DNA of 64,000 nt. Source: Anthonomus grandis grandis. Taxonomy: Eukaryota > Arthropoda > Insecta > Coleoptera > Curculionidae. The stretch's first letter is position 1; each line of letters starts with the position of its first letter. Positions 57,601-64,000 of this stretch are shown here, in pieces. The notes under the pieces are model-generated. The model was not told where the DNA came from. It did not search any database and was given only the letters and a program-made list of their open reading frames with translations. The translations under genes and the position numbers were made by a program. The stretch spans positions 3,505,644 to 3,569,643 of the forward strand of contig NC_065548.1 of assembly GCF_022605725.1 (NCBI RefSeq), given 5' to 3'.

Positions 57601-59858
57601 AAATGCTTCTCCTGGGCATGACAATGTCTCAGTGCATGATCTGGTTAGTGTTAAAGAGCACATAATTCCCATATTGGCTAAACTAATAAATCAAGTTTTT
57701 ATTACTGGTGAATTTCCTGAAGACTTGAAAATTTCCAAAATTTATCCAATTTATAAGTCGGGGCAAAAATCTTCAAAAAATAACTATAGACCTATTTCAT
57801 TACTTAGCATATTTTCAAAAATAATAGAAAAACTAATAAAAAAAAGAATGCTCTCTTTTATTGAAAGATTTGTAAAGTATGATTTGTTTCAGCATGGATT
57901 TCTAGATAACAGTAGTACACTTAGTGCTACTTTTGACCTAACCAATTTCATTTTACAAAAACTAGATCAAGGAAATATGGTAATTGCGATTTTTATCGAT
58001 CTTCGGAAGGCATTTGATGTTGTTAGTAATAACATATTAATTAGTAAGCTTGAACAAATGGGATTTAGGGGTACTGTGCTTAATTTAATTAGAACATATC
58101 TAGAAAATAGAAAGCAATATGTATGTGTAGATACTTGCAAAAGTGACATAGCAATAAACAATTGTGGAGTGTTGATAGCATAAAATATTTAGGACTCTTT
58201 TTGGATGAGCAACTAAGTTGGAATGAACATATTAAACACATTAATAGCAAAATAATATCATTGATCGGAGCACTTAATAAATGTAAATATTTCTTAACTG
58301 ACAATGCTAGGTATAAAATTTATTATGCGTTCTTTCTTTCAGTGGTCAGATATCAAATACCAGTATGGGGAACATGTTATAACACAAATTTGATTAAAAT
58401 AGAAACTCTGCAAAGAAAAACCTTAAAAATTTTATTTAATATTGATTATTTGACGCCAACAAAGATCATTTATCAATCCTTATCTGTTCAACCAATAGTA
58501 TATTTATTAAATTTGGAACAATGTAAATAAATATATGAGATAATAAATCTTAAATATAAATCCAATACAGAAATAAAGTATGTTAATGAAATTCATAACC
58601 ATAATTTGAGGAATTATTCAAATATATGTTTGGACAATGCTAGAACAGATAAGGCACTGAAAAGCCCACTGGCTGCAGCTACACAGGTTTATAACAGATT
58701 ACCATCAGAACTAAAGAATTTAAAATCGTACAATTTGTTTGTAAAAAGATTAAAATTATTCCTGGTTAATTGGGACTATGTATAACTATTTTTAAACATT
58801 TAAATTGTGTTGGATAGGGTTTTTTTTTGTTTTTTTTTAAGCTTAAGAGAGTATATGTTTTGTTATTTTTATTTTTGATTGAAATTATGGGCGTCATCTC
58901 CGGTACCAATACTATAAGTATTGCTTAGGAGATTACCTTAATTCGGATTTTATATTATAGTTTACTGTATATTGTTACCTATTATAACTTGTTAATTGTT
59001 TTGATTTCTAAATAAAGGATTTAAAAAAAAAAAAAAAATATTGGGGGTTTTTCAACATTGGTATAAGCTAACCTCTTGTGATTGAAACTCCTCAGAAATG
59101 CACAAAGTTATCACTTCAGTGCCATCTTCCAGTCTCATTCTCTTTATATCTGATGGATCCTGAACAGGGTCTGCTGCAGGAGCATCTCTTTTGAGCATTG
59201 TTTTCATATCTGTGAGTGGAGGTGGTTTTCTAGCTGGTGTGTTGCTAGGAACGGTCTCTTTTAGAGGTTCTTGCTCCACTAGGATTTTTTTTAAAGTTGG
59301 TTTCACTAACTTGCCAGTTATTAGGTAACTCTAAAATAAATGTCTTAGTTATTAAGAGTTTCTTATTGATAAGTAAATTAGTTTTACCTTAAGAGCCTCA
59401 TCGGATTTTTTACAGTTTGCTTTAAATGTGTAAGACTTATGAGTTTGTTTTTTGCAGTCTTCACAGATGAGCTCGGGAAGTCCATCCCCAGCGAATACCT
59501 GAATGCAGGACAAATTAAATTCTTATAGGGAGGAAGTGAAACTTGAGTGTCCTGAGGTGTACAAGTACAAATTGTTTACATAACACTATTATATAAATAT
59601 TTACATTTTGGTTTGAATTATTATTGGTAATTCCCAGAACATATCTTATTAGCAGTAATCTTCCGTTTAGCAAAACTACAGTTTAAAACCATAAAATTAC
59701 AGATTTCCTACCTCGATTGATAAACAGCTCATAATTTGTATCGGTAAGGGCACAGTTTTCGGCTCTTTCCGGTAAATGCTGCTCAACTTTGACTCGTCGC
59801 CACTCAAACAGAACCTACAAAGTTTCATTTCCTTCAGTTTTCCCTTGGAAATTTCCAT
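30605..59858 (-). CDS. ZAD-domain C2H2 zinc-finger protein
   Basis: Eleven exons: 59712-59858, 59388-59498, 59073-59330, 54731-54993, 50457-50715, 50058-50371, 41596-41779, 41398-41535, 41143-41346, 40822-41062 and 30605-30804. All junctions are GT-AG with agreeing phases: 772 residues. A ZAD domain (residues about 14-85, KLCRFC and LICEDC) mediates dimerisation in this arthropod family. Ten C2H2 fingers follow: about 223, 251, then KCSVC, VCQEC, ECQEC, KCNYC, PCRIC, RCDIC, KCVIC and PCEKC. An acidic region and a basic tail (GDQVVKVQKFIISKEEM) complete it. It is presumably a nuclear DNA-binding regulator; targets unknown. Introns hold Harbinger, mariner, hAT and LINE insertions. I cannot name the orthologue. 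Confidence 0.92.
30805..31305. other. Intron, nothing firm
   Basis: 31030-31240 is GC-richer (GTCGGCGCGCCG) and precedes the transposase gene at 31306, so it may be its 5' flank. Confidence 0.4.
31306..32997 (+). mobile_element. IS630/Tc1-like DDE element, decayed
   Basis: The start at 31306 gives a basic N-terminus (NSPPKKRACKKHFTVSEKE). Putative introns follow (donor GTATGA after GTTGCAGCAG; acceptor near 31838 before VSKRSIYNIVKSYENTH). The DDE core reads YYLDETWVNAGHTVSKVW, then APAGKGKRLIVLHIGSEDGF, VIVLDNASYHNRK and LPPYHCELNPIE; the three acidic residues are present. The end EDDDTTSSDSEKD stops at 32997. At least three stops or shifts (near 31415, 32395, 32572) disable it. TIRs could not be fixed; TTACCCTGTAT near 33185 is a candidate right end. 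Confidence 0.8.
32998..33439. other. AT-rich intron
   Basis: Only a possible element end at about 33170-33195; nothing else supported. Confidence 0.4.
33440..33770. other. CpG-richer segment of unknown role
   Basis: Unlike its AT-rich surroundings this piece has many CG dinucleotides (CGCGCCAACCACGCG, GGCGCGTCAAC). Both strands have open frames of 66-77 codons without recognisable motifs. A - strand ATG near 33669 opens MAASVATFSENCTGHEI. It could be a 5' exon or promoter of an unseen transcript, or a transposon scrap. Confidence 0.35.
33803..34460 (-). mobile_element. Tc1/mariner-type transposase fragment with CAGGGTGTTTCGGGAGG end
   Basis: The left end CAGGGTGTTTCGGGAGG at about 33803 is preceded by TA, as in many insect elements. 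The - strand encodes EENPSVSTRRITKEL, then GFKPIHIQPVQHLQEGDFG and NYILFSDEAFFTRNG, the helix-turn-helix linker and first catalytic Asp (SDEA). The rest of the DDE domain is missing or in broken frames (ANAQETGMFPSIRI near 34350). Confidence 0.7.
34461..35339. other. AT-rich intron, nothing recognised
   Basis: No supported feature. Confidence 0.45.
35340..35905 (+). mobile_element. Mariner-like DDE C-terminal fragment
   Basis: The + strand encodes YPERWIGRGGPLLWPARGPD then LNPMDFCIWGYLK, the third catalytic block. Its probable right end is TGGGACACCTTGTAC at about 35885-35898, the reverse of a common insect TIR. It is oppositely oriented to the fragment at 33.8-34.5 kb, so they are probably separate insertions. 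Confidence 0.6.
36190..36420. repeat. Foldback repeat
   Basis: TTTCGATAAGCCCAAAAATT at about 36260 recurs inverted at about 36334-36353, and homology weakens outward for about 60 bp on each side. The loop holds ATTTTCATTGAAATGAAAT. MITE-like, old. Confidence 0.65.
36421..37610. other. AT-rich intron, nothing recognised
   Basis: No supported feature until the GC-rich block at 37.6 kb. Confidence 0.45.
37611..37750 (-). CDS. Possible alternative last exon of the ZAD zinc-finger gene
   Basis: A GC-rich island in an AT-rich intron stays open on the - strand for 47 codons to a TAG at 37611. It contains ARSTINICQIKIGKFGADNV and KIRDFLDAAGIELWTGRK. An acceptor CCAGCACAG ends at 37751. Its phase (needs one base) matches the phase-1 donor of exon 10 at 40822, so it could replace the exon at 30605-30804. 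No similarity to that exon. It may instead belong to a separate unseen transcript. Confidence 0.4.
37751..38558. other. Intron, nothing recognised
   Basis: No supported feature. Confidence 0.45.
38559..38640. repeat. End of a TA-CAGTGC MITE family
   Basis: TA then CAGTGCATTCC, followed by TTTAAAATTCAGGGGTGTG, closely matches the outer arms of the element at 47291-49206. Only one arm is evident. Confidence 0.6.
38920..39300. other. Purine-rich block of unknown origin
   Basis: GGAGGGATGGGGAATAACAG and neighbouring A/G-rich sequence contrast with the surroundings. No open frame. Confidence 0.35.
39301..40821. other. Intron; no supported gene
   Basis: Open frames of about 65 codons at 39672-39860 (-) and 39775-39975 (+) overlap each other. 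The latter includes FSGTQNWTLKQRTLKKLALN, but I do not recognise a family. Confidence 0.4.
41780..42218. other. Intron between ZNF exon 7 and the Harbinger element
   Basis: About 41930-42170 resembles a transposase scrap on the - strand (PLFKLPEEQLNPLLEDVPLY, NIWCGVMSGF). It is too decayed to classify. Confidence 0.4.
42366..46564 (+). pseudogene. HARBI1-like nuclease, split by an insertion
   Basis: Exon 1 begins at 42366 (MCDEDDALLAWCTF), with FKNFTRVNASAFESLIVMIG, and is cut at 42621. It resumes at 44688 with TRLMIT and RFLATGDSYVSLMYLF, then TIVPETCEAFIEALADHIQ to a GTAAG donor at 44855. Exon 2 (45737-46564) has the catalytic blocks GAIDGKHVVL (Asp), VCDDAFPL (Asp) and RRVVENAFGVM (Glu), then CCYLHNFL. 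Besides the insertion, a 10-A run at 42599 is one base out of frame and a TAA replaces a sense codon near 44730. The DDE half is intact. Confidence 0.85.
42622..44680. mobile_element. P-like element with THAP remnant inserted in the Harbinger nuclease
   Basis: Perfect 39-bp terminal inverted repeats begin CAAAGTTTACTGAATAAAAT, at 42622 rightward and 44680 leftward. They are flanked by the direct repeat CTTTCGG (42615-42621 and 44681-44687). At 42845 an ATG opens MSTYCSVDSCFTKRG then MFFRCPKNEN, the start of a THAP zinc finger, as in P-element transposases; it stops soon after. The rest (43.0-44.6 kb) is AT-rich without a transposase. It is non-autonomous or decayed. Confidence 0.75.
44927..46944 (-). 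pseudogene. Harbinger MADF/Myb-like partner protein
   Basis: Exon 1 (46607-46944) starts MSHDWSEDQVLNLIELIREH, continues through SREEIERKWKVLQTQFRREC, and in a shifted frame WFGYKYLMFLKDKNTP, a MADF domain of about 95 residues. Donor GTAAGT. Exon 2 (44927-45584) has a Ser/Gln-rich linker, then FEVYGEYVANKL, and in the next frame DVEHKINCVLHDADMRI to the stop. Two one-base shifts (about 46690 and 45205) break it. In this superfamily the MADF/Myb protein assists nuclear import and DNA binding of the nuclease. Confidence 0.8.
47291..49206 (+). mobile_element. DD41D mariner-like element with 318-bp nested inverted repeats
   Basis: TA flanks 47291 and 49206. Inverted arms 47291-47608 and 48889-49206 are each 318 bp and nearly identical. 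The outer end is CAGTGCGAACGTAAAGGTTG. Exactly 124 bp inside, both arms contain TA then CAGGGTGGC, a second complete-looking terminus (47415 and 49082). The transposase lies between the arms. Confidence 0.9.
47780..48867 (+). pseudogene. DD41D Tc1/mariner transposase, one frameshift
   Basis: The ATG at 47780 opens MVRLSERERIEILMMIGYGN, then an HTH with RISQSTVSKIEQKNRDLGHV and RNIALENQISQTSVVKYLG. Catalytic blocks: FSDEATFCLHG, WYQQDGAPAHYT and ARSPDLTPLDFF, with 41 residues between the second and third Asp, the spacing of the rosa-type DD41D group. An eight-T run at about 48669-48676 needs nine Ts; after it the other frame continues LWGYLKSKVYVNRP to FQHLIN. That is the only break, so the copy is young or the break is an assembly error. 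Confidence 0.88.
49207..49609. other. Intron, nothing recognised
   Basis: A 75-codon chance frame only. Confidence 0.45.
49610..49950 (+). mobile_element. LINE 3' tail fragment
   Basis: The frame 49698-49910 contains FNVPVYRTRCPLLFRVERAR, then NYHLNSPVISMCRLYNYLE, the conserved end of insect LINE ORF2. It ends in an AATAAAATAAAT tail near 49960. Confidence 0.7.
50716..51599. other. ZNF intron; possible hAT 5' part
   Basis: A GC-richer stretch at 51090-51250 leads to an ATG at about 51222 (MDNMNFEVEVSEVFSF). This may be the first exon of the hAT gene to the right, but I cannot join it. Confidence 0.35.
51600..53100 (+). mobile_element. hAT element remnant
   Basis: The right end CACGCCACTG at 53091-53100 is the reverse of CAGTGGCGTG, a typical hAT terminus. 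The preceding GTGCCCCTCCTGGCACAAAC is also usual near this end. The left terminus was not found, so the element is probably 5'-truncated or rearranged. Confidence 0.65.
51705..52670 (+). pseudogene. hAT transposase C-terminal half (ZMYM1/DUF4371-like)
   Basis: It starts in RLPRAVVTRWNYNIRTVNF, continues VFEEIESRCEKGVTSNEASG and LFHRILPHVDILYNQLQSK, and ends with the hAT C-terminal dimerisation region: TTPMTTAEAERTFSTLKRIK then FLRNTMLNDRLNALAMMSIN. One frameshift near 52205 separates two otherwise clean frames (51814-52257 and 52290-52670). The N-terminal catalytic part was not found. Confidence 0.8.
52671..53267. other. hAT 3' flank and intron
   Basis: Contains only the hAT right end described above. 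Confidence 0.5.
53268..53330. repeat. TA-CAGTG MITE-like end
   Basis: CAGTGTGATCGTAATAGTAA follows TA, then GGAATAAATTCA. It resembles the outer terminus of the 47291 element, more weakly than the copy at 38559. Confidence 0.4.
53331..54730. other. AT-rich intron, nothing recognised
   Basis: No supported feature up to the donor of ZNF exon 4. Confidence 0.45.
55414..56232 (+). CDS. LINE ORF1 protein: PHD finger and L1-like RNA-binding region
   Basis: 272 codons from ATG at 55414 to TAA. A C4HC3 PHD finger fills about residues 8-60: CDIC, CCDHC, WSHREC, WKCNKC. A coiled coil (NVMAKLSEMEIKFNKLFDKY) and an L1-ORF1-like RNA-binding fold follow (NNVVIHGVPFKNNENVAEIV; KVQKAYRLGS). PHD-containing ORF1 proteins occur in CR1/L2-like insect LINEs and package the element RNA. 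The frame is intact, though the element is not, because ORF2 is deleted. I chose 55414 rather than an earlier in-frame codon because it starts directly before the PHD finger. Confidence 0.8.
   Translation: MPSSSDDCDICRKNVGDNDEALCCDHCEKWSHRECLKLSKTAFKKVERSNSLWKCNKCSNQSRDATESKDTYTIANVMAKLSEMEIKFNKLFDKYEEQVIINAELKKEIYIIKRQLNKREQHELKNNVVIHGVPFKNNENVAEIVKKIANVLKVPHNKVQKAYRLGSTKQERSSLPIKVVFDDPEQKKEWMMNKKNTTVTTDKIIGQVNQPEPIYINHDLTKQNFELFKKAKQFKNSNGYKYLWVSQDGSILMRKTDNSSIKLIEDECDLKN
56235..58785 (+). pseudogene. LINE ORF2 (endonuclease-RT) with catalytic deletion
   Basis: The endonuclease is recognisable: MNIQSVRNKIDDL, SETWLYSNETPHYEIDGYSS, RGGGVAIYFKK, IVGDMNVDLL, and LLSDHRKLS after a shift at about 56860. 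The RT has KRNASPGHDNV, SKIYPIYKSGQKSSKNNYRP and FIDLRKAFDVVSNNIL. At about 58170 the sequence jumps from AINNCGV to VDSIKYLGLFLDEQLSW. The PQG and (Y/F)ADD blocks, well over 100 residues, are gone. The thumb and tail run to the stop at 58785. Additional stops at 57550 and 58528. Confidence 0.85.
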
Positions 59859-59919
59859 TTTTCCGGGGAAAATTCACAACTAGAAACCAGCGAAAAAAAA
59901 AACTCAAACAACGCGCAAG
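59859..59919. promoter_or_regulatory. Candidate bidirectional promoter
   Basis: 61 bp separate the ZNF start (59858, - strand) from a putative start on the + strand (59920). AAGATGGCGG at 59917-59926 resembles a YY1/Pho-type site overlapping that ATG. Start sites are not visible. Confidence 0.35.
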
Positions 59920-59986
59920 ATGGCGGACTCGAACGAGGTTCGCGAGGGCGAGTCGTTTCACAGTTCACCTAAAGAGGGCGTCCGGG
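59920..59986 (+). CDS. Possible first coding exon of a divergent gene
   Basis: ATG in good context (CAAGATGG) opens MADSNEVREGESFHSSPKEG then VRG, a hydrophilic N-terminus with unusually high GC for the window. It reaches a possible GTAGTT donor at 59987, or stays open 16 more codons to a stop near 60036. No following exon was found with confidence, so it is a candidate only. The ORF read from an earlier start codon at 59789 is in a different frame and less likely. Confidence 0.35.
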
Positions 59987-60036
59987 GTAGTTTGATTATT
60001 TGCTCACAGGTCGCGCCTAAATCTGTTTTTTTTTAA

Positions 60037-60379
60037 GTAGACATCTGTAATTAAGACGACGTTTTTAATGGTCGGAGACGGCGCTGAAGTAAACTTTTAA
60101 AGCGCCAAATTTAAAAAGCGACGCGTCTTTTTTTAAAGGAAAATTCTCTTTCGCCGTATTTTAGATGGTCGTACCATTTGAGAAAAGGGGCTGAAGTTAT
60201 TATAGTTATTGTTGTATTTATGTGTAAATAGGTCTCTCTTAAAACAAAAGTATGTCTAGTCAGAGCCCAAAACCCAAGAAAAATTTCAGGAATAAATTAA
60301 AAATATTGTTATGGGAATGGAATTGCAAAGCACTGCCAATGTCTGGAATACAGCAAAAGTGACTTAAAGAACTGTTTCA
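60037..60379. other. Flank of the candidate divergent gene
   Basis: Nothing recognised beyond possible intron sequence. Confidence 0.35.
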
Positions 60380-60900
60380 AAAATTATGAGCTGTTTTGGG
60401 ACCAATCTTATTTACTATCTATATAAAATAATTTAATTATAGGCGATTGGAGAAGTTGGCTGATTCGGATCCCACAATAATATATTTAACTGGTTGCAAA
60501 TTAATATTGAATCAAAACAAAATACATGCCCTGCGTATCGTACTCCGATGACTTATCCTATTTTCAGTTTTTAAATACCTCTAAACCACGTTAGAGCACA
60601 AACAGATAATATCAAATATCTGGATATAATAATCGATACACATTTATGATGAAATAAGCAAATAGATCATATAACATCCAAAAAAATATATTTGATTTCA
60701 CGCTTTTCTTTTTTGAAAAATGGGTTTTAAAGATTATTTTAGATAAACCAAAATTATTTTCGACGGAACTATTATAGTATATAGAGAAGCAAACATATTT
60801 GATGCATTGCATCAGCAAAATATTAGGTTTAATAAAAACTGTATGATAGTTCCCTTAATAAAAAAAAAGAGATAAGGCAAAAATCCAAAAATTACTTAGC
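60380..60900 (+). mobile_element. Heavily decayed LINE RT fragment
   Basis: AVLGPILFTIYIK near 60390 matches the RT block after PQG. CKLILNQNKIHALRIVL (about 60490) and AQTDNIKYLDIIIDTHL (about 60600) match later RT blocks in the right order. Many stops. Confidence 0.6.
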
Positions 60901-62399
60901 GCCAATATTCTTTAAATCCTTGCCTAATGAGTAAAAAGATGTTGTTTGTGAGAAAAATCAGAGAAGATATTCATGTTTTTTTCTAAAAATCATTGGTATT
61001 TAAAAAAATAAGAGTAGGTAGATACTTATAAATGGTAGGTAGGTAAAGCTTATTTAGGTAACAGGAAAAATTGTTTTGTGTAAAGGAATCGTTTGTAATG
61101 ACTTAATTCTGATTGTGTCGTGAACCTGGAATTGACTTTATAACCCTGAATAGACTCTATAGCTGGATACGACTACTAAAAGACTAACAAGCGGCGTCTA
61201 TGTTGCTTCAGTGTCTTATCTATTTATTTCATTTACCTGTTTAATTGTAACTTTGGAATATTTTTCATTTTTTGAAATAAACTTTTTCATTTATTATTAT
61301 TATTTAGTTAAAGGCTAGGAAGAATGGAATTCTACTGAAATTGATTGCAAATGCATGGAAGATGTGAAACATCGTATACTTGCCTGGATTAAAACGAAAA
61401 TGACTCCCAAATATCTGGAGCAAATAAAACATAGTCTTAAATTCTAAGGATATCAGAAAAAAATCTCAAAAACCAAGAAGAAATTAACACTATAAAATGA
61501 AACTTAAATTCCTTTATTTCAAGTCTCATGTTATTATTACATAAAAAATGTTTGCATGCGTCCAAATGAAATTCAGTACCCATGTTCTGAAACTTACTAC
61601 TACACCTACTCTATGAAACTATACTTTTTAAATTATACAGTTTCCCTCCAAAAACTCATCCGTGCTGTAACTGCCTTACTAGTATACACTCTGACCTCTC
61701 CCGCTAACGTGTAATATTTAACAGTAAAAAAACCATTTTGGCATTTTTTAAGTCTTTGGTAGGGTGGTACCGAGTGCTCTTTACTGCCATGAAAAGTTAC
61801 GCCATGGATTTTTCTATTTGTGGGATATTCGCTTTTTTTCTGTTCTAATAAAGCTGTTTTTGCAATCATCTGTATATTTTGATCTTTTTAAAATTTGTGC
61901 AAAGGCTCAAATTAAATGTGAATAAAAAAATGGATCGTTCTATAGATAGTTTTTAAATTTTGGAAAGCTCAGATAAATTAGTGCGTAGTCATAAAACTGT
62001 ATTTCTTTGCATATTTCAATTTTTATGTATATCCGCTGTAGTTTTAAAGTTACCATTATTAAACTATACAAAAACCCATCCTATTTAGCTATATTATTTT
62101 AAATCTTTCCAATATTTTGTTTTTAAGTGGTTTATTTTTAAAATCAAACCTATATTTGACAACGTTACTAATACAAATTGAAAATCTTGGGAATGTTACT
62201 AAAAGTGTTGAGTAGAGGTAGGTGCTAAACACATGTTATTGTTTAGTAAGTTTAGTTTATTTGGTTATTAAAATGCATTTTCCCTAGTACTTTTATACCA
62301 ATTAATTTGATTTGCTTGATTATTTGGTTTTAAAATTTGATATACCCCGTTACAGCACTGCAAAGGTCATTTTCTTTCTGTGCATCAAAGCTAATAAAT
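60901..62399. other. Intergenic AT-rich sequence
   Basis: Short frames only. 61320-61440 has WNSTEIDCKCMEDVKHRILA, possibly another LINE scrap. Confidence 0.4.
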
Positions 62400-62860
62400 A
62401 CATATAATATTAGTGACTATAATAACAAGTCTTTTCAAATCTTCAAAAACAGATTAAAAACAGTATTGGTTGAAAGTCAATAATAAAATAGAGTACTTAA
62501 TGACTGTGTTCAACTTAGGAACAATTTTAATTTTATTTCATCAATTTATTTGTTTTTAGGTAGTTCTTCTCCTTTTGTTTTATTTATAGTGCCATTATTG
62601 TAGAATATCTTTAATTTTTTAAAAGTATTTGTATTGTTAAGTCAAGTCGGTCATGCGCTAGGTGAGTTTTTTTTTCTCTTTTTTTAAGTCTAAATTTTTG
62701 TTTGTTTTTTTGTATAGGTATTAAGTTAGTTAAATATTTTCTGTATGTTTTATATTTGCTTTTTTAAAAGTAGTTATAATAATATTGTAATTTTATATGT
62801 ACTCGGTTAAGTTAACAGCATTCGCTGCCCTTCGCCGAGTATAAAATAAAGGCCTAATTG
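62400..62860 (+). mobile_element. LINE 3' tail fragment
   Basis: NKSFQIFKNRLKTVLVESQ near 62427 is the typical end of LINE ORF2. It is followed by a 3' UTR ending ATAAAATAAAGG at about 62850. Confidence 0.55.
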
Positions 62861-63217
62861 ATTTATTTAGGTATTTCTTTTTTATTGCCCAATCTACTAA
62901 GGAACATTACTGGTACAGTAGGGAATTTTATTAAATTTTTATTAACCTTTAGAAATTTACTGCCTTTAGTAATACCACAGCATAAAGAAACCAGCAGTCT
63001 CACTCCGCTCGAAAATGTAAGCGAACTAATAGCATCCTTAGCCATGCCGCAGCCATGTTCTCCGGATGCCGAGCTCACTGTTTATCGAACTATGTTCATA
63101 GGTGTATCGCCTAGTTCAGCGCCGTACTTAGTGACTATTTTAATAGCATTTTTACAAAGCGTAGCGTTTTTTATAAAAACTTTTGTATTAAAAGAGGGGT
63201 ATGTCAAAAATTATTAA
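62858..63217 (+). other. Unassigned 119-codon open frame
   Basis: Open from just after a TAA at 62856 to 63217, with no clear ATG start near its beginning. GC rises at 62990-63120. Segments include SSLTPLENVSELIASLAMPQ and GVSPSSAPYLVTILIAFLQS, which could be a membrane helix. The - strand is also open for 71 codons. I do not recognise it. It could be an exon of the candidate gene starting at 59920, or a transposon piece. Confidence 0.3.
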
Positions 63218-63599
63218 TGAAGCAAAATAATTGACTTCGCCAAAGTTTTTAATAGCTGCAAATTTGGCTGTATGGCTTAAATAACATAATTAAGCATCAA
63301 TTAAAGTTGCAGCAATGTAATTTTTTTTTTGATTTTTAAGGACATTATTTATATTTCTGCCATTTTAACAGTGTTGCCATATTTAAAAGAGTTGCAAAAT
63401 TGTATACTTTTACTTTAGTTGGTACTTAATAATATATCAAAAATTTGCAGATGTTAGAATTGTTTTGAATTGTTGCCAACTATTTGTCTTTATTTATTGG
63501 CCTAAGAGTTTCTATTTGTTTTGAAATATTACTTTATTTGTATAATTAGTTATCCTTAAACTACTATGTAGTCAGATGTTAATCTAAAAGCGTTACTAT
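63218..63599. other. AT-rich sequence, nothing recognised
   Basis: No supported feature. Confidence 0.4.
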
Positions 63600-64000
63600 A
63601 CAGGGTGTTAATTAAGTATGTACCATATATTATTTAACAGGCGATTGTTTGAGTAATTTTAAGACAAAAAGTTCATATGAACATAAGTCCGCAAGTTCTC
63701 TGGCGGTGTTATTTATAACATTAAGGAGCTAATTTACCCCTAACATGATTAAATTTATTAGGTTCAGTGTAATCTCGAACGGGACCTGAAGAAATATTTG
63801 TGGCAAAAAAATTGGGGCACCTGAATTTTGTGCCATTTTTAATATGTTATTTGATTTACTCAAATACAAATACAACTTTTTCGTATCTCGCTTATTTTTC
63901 GAGAAAAAAGAAGTCCACTTAATTGCATATCCCTGGATCACACAAGGAATTTGGGGAAAAGTTTCATTTGGAATTTATTATTAACTAAGCAAGATACGAA
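63600..64000. mobile_element. Left end of a TA-CAGGGTGTT DNA element, runs off window
   Basis: TA then CAGGGTGTTAATTAAGTATG at about 63601 is a common insect Tc1/mariner-type terminus. The following non-coding sequence (TTAAGACAAAAAGTTCATAT) is the usual subterminal type. No transposase is reached before the window ends. Confidence 0.55.

Larger units (their letters stand above)
55215..59038 (+). mobile_element. LINE with intact ORF1 and internally deleted ORF2
   Basis: A two-ORF non-LTR element inserted in ZNF intron 3 in opposite orientation. It ends in a run of 16 As at about 59023-59038, so this copy retains a poly(A) tail. ORF1 is open. ORF2 has endonuclease and RT parts but lacks the RT catalytic core. 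The 5' boundary is approximate. Confidence 0.85.

Overview
The window is nuclear DNA of an insect. The evidence is AT-rich sequence, multi-exon genes with GT-AG introns, a ZAD zinc-finger gene (an arthropod family), and dense insect-type transposons. A beetle is my guess from the flavour of the transposons, but nothing here proves the order.

Three host genes account for nearly all convincing host coding sequence. (1) An Unc-115/abLIM actin-binding LIM gene lies on the - strand at 3257-16751. It carries four LIM domains, starts in a putative 4-nt first coding exon, and runs off the left edge. (2) An alpha/epsilon-sarcoglycan gene lies on the + strand at 17944-30295. It has six exons, and its reading frame stays open for 27 codons past an in-frame TGA. 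(3) A ZAD protein with ten C2H2 zinc fingers lies on the - strand at 30605-59858 in eleven exons, with a possible alternative last exon at 37611-37750. Genes 1 and 2 are divergent, with a large foldback repeat between their starts. Genes 2 and 3 converge tail to tail at about 30.5 kb. A possible further gene starts divergently from gene 3 at 59920, only 61 bp from its ATG.

The introns hold layered transposons. 0-2.5 kb: a 182-bp tandem satellite and a longer diverged direct repeat. 3.6-8.5 kb: one LINE split by a Tc1/mariner-like element (TA target) and by a TTAA-flanked piggyBac-like MITE. 9-10.4 kb: a LINE endonuclease fragment and more satellite. 12.9-15.6 kb: an inverted repeat and LINE fragments. 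19.5-22.2 kb: a DUF7869-type DNA element with 23-bp TIRs. 22.9-29.7 kb: LINE fragments and a nearly complete mariner. 31.3-36.4 kb: IS630/Tc1-like remnants and foldbacks. 42.2-47.2 kb: a PIF/Harbinger element whose two antisense genes have interdigitated exons and whose nuclease is split by a THAP-containing insertion. 47.3-49.2 kb: a DD41D mariner-like element with unusually long nested inverted repeats. 51.6-53.1 kb: a hAT remnant. 55.2-59.0 kb: a LINE with intact ORF1 and an RT lacking its catalytic core. 60-64 kb: LINE scraps and one end of another DNA element.

I see no tRNA, rRNA, CRISPR or prokaryotic gene cluster. No novel defence-type or metabolic system is evident. The most unusual items are the sarcoglycan stop codon, the interdigitated Harbinger genes, the nested-TIR DD41D element, and the nested insertions whose empty sites can be read directly.
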